From NCBI GenBank assembly GCA_001414485.1, contig LLEY01000128.1, positions 113,163-177,162 of the forward strand: DNA of 64,000 nt, in the 5' to 3' direction. Every line of letters starts with the position of its first letter. Positions within the stretch are counted from its first letter, which is position 1. The position numbers were made by a program, and so were the translations under genes. This document shows positions 33,832-42,234 of the stretch, in pieces. The notes beneath the pieces were generated by a model. That model saw only the letters and a program-made list of their open reading frames with translations, searched no databases and was not told the origin of the DNA. Source of the stretch: Calycina herbarum (taxonomy: Eukaryota; Ascomycota; Leotiomycetes; Helotiales; Pezizellaceae).

Positions 33832-33860
33832 GTTCTCCCTTTCTACAAAAACAGAAGTTA

Positions 33861-33925
33861 TCTGAGGCTTATGTATACGTAGAGCGAGGACTTAGCCCAA
33901 TTCTCCTCAGTCTATGGTCGTATGT
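33861..33925 (-). pseudogene. 5S rRNA 5'-half fragment
   Basis: On the minus strand this begins ACATACGACCATAGACTGAG, the same as the intact 5S gene at 35015. It continues GAGAATTGGGC with changes and stops after the CTCAGAT-like region. The shared sequence extends past the gene start (GACAGGTT on the plus strand lies beyond both copies), so the copy arose with its 5' flank. The 3' half and terminator are missing. Confidence 0.75.
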
Positions 33926-34897
33926 GACAGGTTACGTCTTGTTTGGGTATACCAAGCATAGCTTCCATGGGTGGTAGACAATTTTAGAGGGCTGTTAGTC
34001 CGTTGGGTGGGAAAAAATGGGTCCTAGGCAGGGAAAAATTGTGCCTAACGTAGTTCCTGTCTTTGCGCATTCTCGGATTAGGAAATATCGGGGGGTTTCG
34101 TTCTTTTAAGAAGGCGTTGAAAGGTGGTCGAAGGATAGAACGATATAGATTTTTAAAGCTGAACCCCTAGATTATTATATAAGAAATGTGTTAGTAATGT
34201 TAGATGTTGGTGATGTTAGATCTTACTACATACTGCTAATAACACTGGCTTGCTATAAAACTATAATGTGATTTATTCATTTACCGAGTATTATATATAT
34301 ATATAGAGACAGGCAAGTTAGAAAGGGGAAATAAGTGTTAAGGGGAGTGCATAGGTCTTCGCACTCCTAAACGGGGCTTAGCGAGGGATAGCACTCGCGT
34401 GCACTTTGGATTTTCAAATTGCGGAGTTTACTCAAGTACATGATCATGCGTTACTACATCCCTAGCTCGCCAAGGCTAGTCTTTAATAAAAATAAAACTC
34501 ATGTTCCTTTAGTCTCGAGGTTGAGCTCTACGAGTGATACTGAGACAAACAGTCTTTAGGGTTTAGATAGTAAGAAACGAAGAGAAGAAACCTTCTGTTA
34601 ATATGCTTGTCTAGAATTTAGAAGCTACGTATAACATAGGTTTATAAACTTTTGAACGCAGCCTAATCATCTACTGTGTTTGTTCTTAATTTAATATGAA
34701 AGATAGAATTTATTACTGTTTATAAAATCGATATAGGTGAAAATGTGAAGACCCACTTAGGAACTTCAGCACCTACCTGCACTTACGGAGATCCATCAAC
34801 TTTCTATTCTCTCAACTCCTCAAATGAGCTCAATAACTCAAACCACTTCTTAAAACGACACAGAAGTCTAACTCGCAAAAAGAAAAAGCTCAAAAAA
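33926..34897. other. Gene-free AT-rich spacer
   Basis: Low-complexity AT-rich DNA with a TATATATATATA run near 34291-34305. No coding, RNA or transposon signature is recognised apart from the flanking 5S copies. Confidence 0.4.
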
Positions 34898-35015
34898 CAT
34901 ACAACAGCAGGTATTCGCTGGTGGTCACCCACCCAACTACTAATCTGCCGATCTGAGGCTTGTGTTTGGCAGAGCGGACGGGATGCCCAATTCTCCTCAG
35001 TCTATGGTCGTATGT
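34898..35015 (-). rRNA. 5S ribosomal RNA gene
   Basis: The minus strand from 35015 reads ACATACGACCATAGACTGAG and ends CTGCTGTTGTATG, 118 nt, the usual length. It closely follows the ascomycete 5S consensus: ACATACGACCATAG start, CCCGTCCGCTC in helix III, GATTAGTAGTTGGGTGGGTG with the internal C-box, ACCACCAGCGAATACC, and complementary ends (ACATAC/GTATG). A TTTTTTG run after the 3' end serves as Pol III terminator. Dispersed single 5S genes are normal in filamentous ascomycetes. Two damaged relatives lie at 28390-28520 and 33861-33925. Confidence 0.93.
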
Positions 35016-35217
35016 GACAGGTTTTGCACTATTTACAAATATCTTTCATAGAAATAATGAGAGCACATGGTAAGATTTGACTGTATATTCAGGTATACCT
35101 ACAACCCCTCAGGAATTAAAATTGCTAAATTTATTCCTCCAGATGTTTTCTTCGCCAAACTCCCCCAAAATTTCGCTGAAGAGTGACCGAAGACTTTGGT
35201 TCACCAAAATTCTTCTT

Positions 35218-35944
35218 CTACCGTTCGGATCTTCTGAGTGCCACCGGATCATTTTCTTTCTTACTCTTCCCACTTTTCTTAACTTTTCTGACAAAAACAC
35301 CGGGGTTGGTAATCTCAATCCGAGCCCGCTTTCCATACTCATTCTGAACAAATTTTGTCTCATGTTCAACAACGTACTTATAGCCCGCATTGCCCATCCA
35401 CTCCTCCAAAAGCTCATACAGCACATAGTTATGTCCCCAACCAAAGCAATAATGGCGATCATCCGTGTCCTTTCTGAAAGCAAACCCTAGAAGATGGGGG
35501 GTCAGTATCTGCCTCTCAAAGAATGTCTCGGGATTCGGCGCAGGATAATGCTGGGGTTCAAAAATGGCTTAGGGTTAATTCAAGAGTAACTCAGGGGTGA
35601 TTCAAGAGGAAAAAGGTGGGAGAATGGTGTCCCCATTACCTACATGGATAGCCAGGTGGTCGGGTCTCTCTTGTCCAGATGTGGCCGCAGGGGTTGAAGA
35701 GCTGGTTGCATTCTACAGGGATTTCCAGGTCTACTCCGAAGGTGTGGAGTTTGCGGTAGACTTCGTGGGTTCTTGTGCAGGTTAGGCCAAGGCAGGTTGC
35801 GAATATTGGGTTGAGGTAGTAGAAGATTTTTAGGAGGAGCTCCGTGGGCAGTTTGCTGAAGAAGTCGATGGAGATTGGTAGTCCTGTTTTGTGATGTCTG
35901 GCCCAAGTTGGTAAGGTAATTGGCAAAGGTTGGAGTGGACACAT
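35218..35944 (-). CDS. Small F-box-type protein
   Basis: Exons 35944-35644 and 35486-35218, joined across a 157-base phase-1 intron (donor GTAGGT, acceptor CTAG), give 189 residues. Residues about 26-60 (FFSKLPTELLLKIFYYLNPI … LGLTCTRTHEVYRKL) form an F-box, the Skp1-binding motif of SCF ubiquitin ligases. The second exon adds DDRHYCFGWGHNYVLYELLEEWMG, seen in many small fungal F-box proteins, and a basic C-terminus. It is likely a substrate adaptor of unknown target. Start chosen at ATG 35944 (MCPLQPLPITLP), close to the F-box; the frame is open to 36133, where another ATG would add 63 non-conserved residues. Confidence 0.65.
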
Positions 35945-37289
35945 TTTGCTTGTAGTTGAAGGGAAGGAGATGAAATTGTTGTTTGTTTGGTGGAAAATAA
36001 GGAATGCCTTGTGGGACTCTCGCTTAGGTGTGTTGTATTTGAGGAGACGAGCGAGGTTGTAAGAAAGGTGGTGTAAATAAGACAAGTAGTTGATCTGTAA
36101 TGACTTCGATACAACAGTTGTTGATGGGAACAAGAATTGAGAAGTGCTCAGATATCCTTTGGTGTTGGTGTAGTGTGTAGAAATTTTTGAGAAAGGTCTA
36201 GGGAGCCTCTGGATATATATATCTACATGCCTGCCTAATATCAGTATCAGCCTAGCTAACCATTGTTACAAAATATAATTTACAATGGGTCAGTTTTTAA
36301 GAGACCAACCCTTCGTGAATGCTGTTTGGACAATATTTTTCATTGCTATGCTTGAGGCTTTCTTTTGTCAAATGTCGCTTCACATTACTATTGTTCTTTT
36401 TGAAAATGGCTAGTGAATGATAGTTATGCGACTGACAGAACACCCTTCACTTGAGCATTGGGAAAATTGACTGAAGGCCCTAAGGCTTGAACTGTGTGTC
36501 TCTGATCCATTAGGACTGCTTGCATAGATCAAGAGCAGCCTTTTTGCGACGAAAGGTCATTGCATCAACAATTTACCAAGCCGTCCCTTTATGTATATCC
36601 CATTGCGAATTTGCTTCTTGGAGGATAGGTACATAGTTATTTCACGTAGATTGCCCGCTCCTTTGGTCTTTAGGACTTTCCAAGACCCAGATTACAAAGT
36701 GTGTTTTCAAAAGCAAATCTTTTCTGAAACAATGGAAGTGACAAACAGGAACAGTGGTCACGTAGTATAAATGAACAGGGGAAACTAATTCCTTTTGATA
36801 ATTATATCCAACACTTGGGGAAATAACTTTCTAGCGTTCAAGAAGACAGATGAGGGCAATTGAAGTAAGCCAACTGGAATAATGGAGAATGAGTATTCAA
36901 AAATATCATTTGTCTCAAGCGAGAGGCTCAATGACCCCGCATCTCCATGATCTTCCTGTTTCCATTTTTAGCCTCGTTCAGGGTGCTCTCGAGGAGAGGG
37001 AAAAAATATCTAAAAGTGAACGGAATTGCAGGTGGCATTATAGAGGACGTTATGTACAAGGTGTGTATGCGATTTTCTAGAGGATGTGGACCCAATTTAC
37101 GTGAGAGCAAATGTGTATTCACGCCAAAAACTGATAGCCTACTTCTCCAAAGTTCTTGACAACTCATCCAGGCCGCGGCCTTGACTTATAAGTCGGTCCT
37201 ATCGAGGTAAATAGTTAGCAACCGAGGAGTTTGTTCCCGGAAACAAACACGGATGATAAAAAGTAAATATTTAGGTGTTTGACAGGTGC
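35945..37289. other. Intergenic; no gene recognised
   Basis: AT-rich sequence with short unrelated frames on both strands (36889-37167). No RNA gene or repeat was recognised. Confidence 0.45.
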
Positions 37290-38276
37290 TCATACGAGAA
37301 TGAATGATGGCATCAACTTTGACAGAAGCCACGCGCTCCCAGCTTTATATCCCTTCCACACGATACCACCACTCTCATTCACCACAATGTCGTCCATAAG
37401 AGATTTCGCGAGCTCCTCAATAGTAGAAGCTCCTGACGAGGATGCAATTGTTGGCGGGTGATTGATAATATCCCTGATGGCCATGTACCGAGAATTAGAT
37501 GGTAGGTCAAGAATGCCTACATTTTGGGCGAAGTGTGTTTGAACGATTCCTGTCATGACTGTTAAGACGCTGATGCCTAGTGGGGCAAGTTCAAGACGCA
37601 TAGTTTCTGAGATATTGGTGAGGGCAGCTTTTGAAGAGCAATATGCGCCTAGATAGCATCAACAAATGTCAGTAAATTAGCAAGATTAAGAGGAATGATA
37701 GTGCACATACCGATCCACGGCGTGTTGACACAAGCACCTGCACTGCTGATCATGACCACACGGCCTCATTTCGCTACCAGAAGCTCGCAAAACGACTGAA
37801 CCATTCGCAATAGGCCCCAAACATTGGTATCGTAAAGCCCCTTAGCTCTCTCAATGTCCTGATCGAGAAGTGGCATCGTGTGGCCTGCTTCATAGTCAGT
37901 TTAGGCCATATTCAAAAGTTGTTCAACAAAAAAGGCAGGAATCATAGAGCAGTAAGAAGTCCTCCGAGAGTGTGACTGACCAGCACCAGCATTGTTGACT
38001 AAGACATCGAGACCTCTAAAGCCCAACTCCTCGGTTGTTGCTGCCACCGCCTTCATCGAATCGACGATGGAAGACTTGGAAACAATATCAAGTTGCAGAA
38101 CTGTTACGTTACGTTGCTTAGAGACGAGAGCTCAGTTGGTATTTTCGAGGTATCTCGTGCTGTCGCGAAGACATGGATGGTGACCTCGACTCGCGATCTC
38201 TTGCGCAATCGCTGAACCGATGCCACCGCCAGAGCAACCTGTGATGAGAACTGTTTTCAGTTTTATGGCAGCCATT
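37290..38276 (-). pseudogene. Broken short-chain dehydrogenase/reductase (Ayr1-like)
   Basis: The N-terminal Rossmann segment (VLITGCSGGGIGSAIAQEIA) is followed by SRGHH. A 4-base insertion near 38175 (CATC-type duplication) shifts the frame. About 70 bases on, a 5-base tandem duplication (GTAAC twice, 38101-38112) shifts it again, restoring the original frame. Then come LVNNAGAG, an intron (GTCAGT donor), a nonsense TGA at 37768-37766 just before GRVVMISS, a second intron, and the active-site block AYCSSKAALT (YxxxK) leading into LELAPLGISVLTVMTG. All SDR landmarks are present (TGxxxGIG, NNAG, S, YxxxK), so the loss is recent. The family reduces ketones or aldehydes with NADPH. Neighbouring remnants at 39.1 and 39.8-40.7 kb are also broken. 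Confidence 0.8.
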
Positions 38277-39069
38277 AGTGTAGAAGGCGAATGGCAGTAG
38301 AAGGCCCAAATTGAATATGGCTATCGTCGCGTCATACCAGTTCTTGAACTACCGGATGTTGGTTGACCCGTGACACGGTTGCGATTGGTCGCATTGCAAC
38401 TTGCACTCCGCACACCGCTTCAATTGATAGAACCTGTCTTTTCGCGTTTAACTCATTTTATCTCAGTTCTCGGACGCTTTCATTAGCCTTTTCTTCACCC
38501 CCCTGTCAGCCTATATCCGTGACCTGGCTCTCTGGCTCTTTTAAAAAGAGGTTGAATTGCTAGAATGGAAGCACTAAGAAGAAGGAATACTTCTTCTACA
38601 CTAGAAGGGAAAGTGTTAGCTAAGCTTTATATAACAAACCACTAGCGACGTAGGATAATATAGATTTTCGACTCACGTAGCCCACACAGTTTCCATTGTG
38701 ACATTCCTTATACATATGTTCTAGTTGAAGATTTTAACTAAAACTCCACAGTACAACCTACATGTTAGATCTGTGTTAACAACTTCTTTGCCAGTAAAGA
38801 GGGTAAGTGTTCTCAAAAGAGACGCGATCCCGGCACTGTTTCATTTTCTGGCTTTATTGTTGTCAATTTCTTTGGTAGGAATAAAGTCTTACAAAACCCC
38901 AAGTCCCATCAAGATTATAACTGTAATTTTCTTGCTCCAGTTTCTTTTTAGTTTGATCAAAAACCCTATTGGAAATACTGCAAGCGCAATATCGCAAACC
39001 AGGGAGAATACTAAAAAGTAAAGTTAGTATGTCAAATCGAGTTTGAAAGCGATTAAACTGACACCCCGC
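38277..39069. other. Intergenic; no gene recognised
   Basis: Promoter side of the former SDR gene, then AT-rich DNA. A frame at 38725-39021 has weak resemblance at sequence level to 43779-43976 (both contain an LLLSIS-like stretch). This may be a decayed repeat family. Confidence 0.35.
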
Positions 39070-39300
39070 AGCTCCAGTGGCTCGATTTTGGGCAGATATA
39101 GAAAGACAACCGCCAGGCTCTACCTTATCTCATAATTTCGAGATCGGAGTACAGGCTGTGACCCCAATGATCGTAAACACCAAGTAAGCAATTGATATGC
39201 TACTAATAAGTGTCCAAACACCGAACTGCCAAAAGCGTGTAGCCGGTGCCACTCGTTTGAGAAAAATGGCGAAGGAGAGTCGAGAGAAGCCTTTTTACCA
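39070..39300 (-). pseudogene. Remnant of a SAT4-type rhodopsin-like protein
   Basis: One minus-strand frame reads GFSRLSFAIFLKRV, then FWQFGVWTLISSISIAYLVF, then ACTPISKL, a TGA, and DKVEPGGC. Fungal SAT4 proteins have the matching third/fourth helix pattern ending in CxPISxxWDKxxPGxC; the TGA sits where Trp is expected (TGG to TGA). Both ends of the gene are missing. Confidence 0.5.
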
Positions 39301-39792
39301 GATGATAGTATTTTTCTTTCCTATCTTGAATATTACAGCTGGGTTTAAGATGTATGTTGTGTGAATATATAGCTCTACTTTTGGGAGCCCTTTGAGAGTG
39401 ATATTACTTGAAAAGATGATTCAAAAAGCCGAATTAGTTTCGTTTTAGAAAGAACGTAGAAAACGTCTCTTTCAGCTGGGTGTTGAGTACAATGATGGCA
39501 AAACATACTTTCTTTTGGATGAAAGGTGGGGGCTGCCACCCCTCATTTAATCTCACCCGTTGACACCAGGAAAACCACCCGAGTTCTGCCCCGAGAAGCG
39601 GGGATCTACTACTAGGCCAGCTGAATTCAACTTGACCAATATCCGTTCCATGGCAGGATATCGATTTCTGAATCATTAAGACATACCAAACTATGTTAAG
39701 CGTAACACTCGCTCGGCGCCGGATATTTGGGGAAGCTATAAAGCCTACAGAACTCATTGGCACTGTTCAAGACGTGCTTGATGAAATCAACC
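39301..39792. other. Intergenic upstream of the PhyH pseudogene
   Basis: Contains no recognised gene. The frame at 39434-39763 (minus) has no family resemblance. TATA-like GCTATAAAG lies near 39734. Confidence 0.4.
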
Positions 39793-40706
39793 ATGTCTTC
39801 CCTAGAAACAGCTTCATACACACCGCTTCCCAGTGATGATCGCAAGCGTCCATTGCCTCCGGTCAAGACCTTCGAGAGAAAGACTGCTACGGCTGATGAG
39901 ATTGTGGCAACTTTGATTCAATGCGGTGGTTGTGTCATCAGAAATGCTGTTTCGCCCGAGCATCTTGCTTCAATTGAAAAAGGCACCAGACCATTTATTA
40001 CGAAAGATGCACCACTCTCAGGGTCTTTATTCCCATCCAAACTCGTCGAGTCACTGGATTAGCATACAAGTCCAAAACATTTACCGAACAAATTCCATGC
40101 GACAAACTCTACCAAGAGGTCTGCAATAGATTTCTTTCCAGCACCATTATTATTTGGCTTGGCGAGGAGACCCTTATCACAACTTCAAAGCCGCAAATTC
40201 ACAATACAATTATCTTCTCAATTGGCCCTGGAGCCCGCGCCCAAGGACTTCGTCGCGACGATCCTATTCATCATACGACACCTACGCAAATGTATGCTAC
40301 AAAATACACATTTGGGCAGAATTCTGCTGTGGGATACTTCATTGCCGGCAAAAAAACAACTCGCGAAAATGGAGCAACAAGTTTTATCCCTGGGTCCCAT
40401 CTCTGGAACCCAGCAACCCCACCAGATGAGAGTCTTGTCCAGTATGCAGAACTGGAACCAGGTGACTCTTTTATGATGCTAGCTTCATGTTTCCACGCCG
40501 GATCTGCCAACACTACCAAAGATGAAGAGAGTTTGGTTTACAGTGGCTTCATGACCAAGGGTTACTTGCGTCGAGAGGAAAACCAACACGTAGCCAATGA
40601 CTGGAAGATCATCAAGGACATTTATAGCGTGGAGACACTCAAGATGCTCGGATATGGTATTAGCGACCCATTCTTGGGATGGGTGGATTTCAATCCTCGC
40701 TTGTGA
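39793..40706 (+). pseudogene. Frameshifted phytanoyl-CoA-type Fe(II)/2-oxoglutarate dioxygenase
   Basis: From ATG 39793 (MSSLETASYTPLP) the frame gives DEIVATLIQCGGCVIRNAV, typical of fungal PhyH-like oxygenases. It shifts by one base near 40036-40041, just before TRRVTGLAYKS. The rest runs open to 40706: SKPQIHNTIIFSIGPGA, HHTTPTQMYA, GATSFIPGSHLW, LEPGDSFMMLASCFHAGSANTT and FLGWVDFNPRL. The second His of the metal triad (C-x-H-A-G) is present. The first His of HxD appears as Arg (LRRDD where relatives, as I recall them, have LHRDD), so even a corrected reading may not bind iron. No intron can explain the shift. The 900-base length is normal for the family. These enzymes hydroxylate or desaturate metabolites; with the SDR and SAT4 remnants this may be a dead cluster. 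Confidence 0.75.
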
Positions 40707-41104
40707 TCTTAGGGGTTTCGGATAGAGAGTTGGATAACTTTGAGTATAAACCCGCAGATTCCATAGCCTAAAATTCACGTTGAACACACTATACAAGACG
40801 ATCACTAGAGCGCGTGTAAATCTCTACTAACCCAAATAATGCTAATTTCGTCCACCCGAAGATTTTATCTCGGAATAATTAAGTGAACGTTGGTATACTA
40901 CATCGAATTCTCAAAGAAAAGACTGAATATACATCTTTCTACTATCTAATGAGTGTAAACAGCATTAATATCAGTGTAGCTACAAAGTATTTTTCCACAC
41001 AAGGACAAGTGACTCTAGATCAATAGAAAAATGCAAAGAGAAATGTATATAGAAGTTTTAATACTTCTTTTATCACTACAGAGTAAGCGGAGCCAAAGAA
41101 AAGC

Positions 41105-41121
41105 CGACCAGAACAAAATTC
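41105..41121 (-). pseudogene. tRNA-Ser 3'-end fragment (about 17 nt)
   Basis: On the plus strand, CGACCAGAACAAAATTC repeats the acceptor and T-arm end of the tRNA-Ser at 42101 with one change, then diverges. It is preceded by an A-rich run. Confidence 0.4.
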
Positions 41122-41257
41122 TAGCGTGATTATATACTGAGTTCGTAATTCTATTCAAAACTAGCACGGAAGATTTGAGAAAAAATAGTAAAAAATAGTA
41201 AAAAAAGCCCTATATATCTATATATTATTAGACTAGCTAAATAGGCAAAAAAGAACC

Positions 41258-41288
41258 CGACCAGAACAAGATTCGAACTTGCGCCTCC
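41258..41288 (-). pseudogene. tRNA-Ser 3'-end fragment (31 nt)
   Basis: This segment covers the full acceptor 3' strand, T-arm and end of the variable arm, with no insertion. The T-loop reads TTCGAAT and passes straight into CTTGTTCTGG, so it shows the uninterrupted form of the sequence that is split at 42114-42166. An AAAAAAG run on the plus strand at its 3' side acts like a Pol III terminator. The rest of the tRNA (anticodon and D arms) is absent. Confidence 0.65.
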
Positions 41289-42100
41289 ACACCCGACGGC
41301 AGGTTCAGTTCCGAAGAGAGGCCGCACGAGAGGAGCTGATCTGGAGGTGCGGCCCAAAACTGAAGTTATTCCCACTTTCACATGTTGAACAACGTCTGTT
41401 ACTAAAAGTAAAACAATAACGCGAGGAGGAGAAGAAGAAGGATACGGATATGTGATGATATCGCCTTGTCCCCTCAGGTGCGGTATCAACTTAGCGGCCT
41501 TAGGCACACCAGCATATGGGCTAGGACATCAAAACCTCAAGAATGTAAATATACTCCTTTTTTAGCCTAAATACCTTAATAAAGGATACTACGGATAAGA
41601 GAACCCTCTGGCCAGATACAGCGCCAATTAAAAGTACCGGCACTCACTTTGAGTATATAGAGATACCGTATATAGCTTACAAAGGATAAGGCATTGAGAC
41701 CGCCCTCAAAAGAGAATTGCCCTAGGTGAGATTGCTAAGGATTACAATAGAAAGAGTAAGAGGAACATTTCTTCCTTTAGATAGAATCTATATAACGTTT
41801 CCCTTTATAGAAAAAGGCTTTGTTTTAATATATATTATAATAAATAGCTGAAAAACTGCCCCCTTTCCTAATAAATAGAGTGATCTGATTAGCCCGCTTA
41901 ATTTACGTATGGAACAAACTCTAAAAGTTGATCCTGATCGCACCTATGAGGATAAAAGTAGTACAACATTTCCATTGTTACACATAAATTAATAATCGGT
42001 TTCCCCTATTATATAATTGTGCGCTTAAATCATGATAAGAGGGCGGCAAAAAGACAGAAAGAGAGAAGAAATTAAAGCAAAAAAGAAAATATTAGAAGAT

Positions 42101-42234
42101 CGACCAGAACAAGCTGTTTCATATTAGTGTCTGCTCCTTATATATAGAGTATCTAGAAGTACTTACATTCGAACTTGCGCCTCCGAAGAGAACAGCTTTC
42201 TAGGCTGTCGCGTTAACCACTCCGCCATCTGGCC
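42101..42234 (-). tRNA. tRNA-Ser(AGA) interrupted by a 53-bp intron-like insertion
   Basis: Minus strand. The 5' part 42234-42167 (68 nt) and 3' part 42113-42101 (13 nt) together form an 81-nt class II tRNA. The acceptor stem GGCCAGA pairs with TCTGGTC; the D-arm is GCGGAGTGGTTAACGC; the anticodon stem ACAGC/GCTGT encloses loop CTAGAAA (anticodon AGA). A long variable arm follows, and the T-loop is TTCGAAT. Between T-loop and T-stem lies 42166-42114, which begins GTAAGT, has an ACTAAT branch-like site 10 bases before its end, and ends CAG. tRNA introns normally sit after position 37 and are not spliceosomal, so this copy is probably inactive unless spliced by an unexpected route. Confidence 0.75.

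Larger units (their letters stand above)
33213..33860. other. Repeat-bearing spacer upstream of VPS54
   Basis: No gene. It contains a two-copy 133-bp tandem repeat (33494-33760) and a short GAAAACCA microsatellite (33801-33831). Confidence 0.5.
40707..42100. other. Gene-poor AT-rich tract with tRNA-Ser fragments
   Basis: No protein gene. It holds two loose tRNA-Ser 3' fragments (41105-41121 and 41258-41288). Frames such as 41151-41507 are not protein-like. Confidence 0.5.

Noticed and set aside
41258..41288. LTR-retrotransposon primer-binding site
   Set aside because: A PBS should begin TGG (complement of tRNA CCA); none of the three fragments has it, so they are genomic tRNA pieces.
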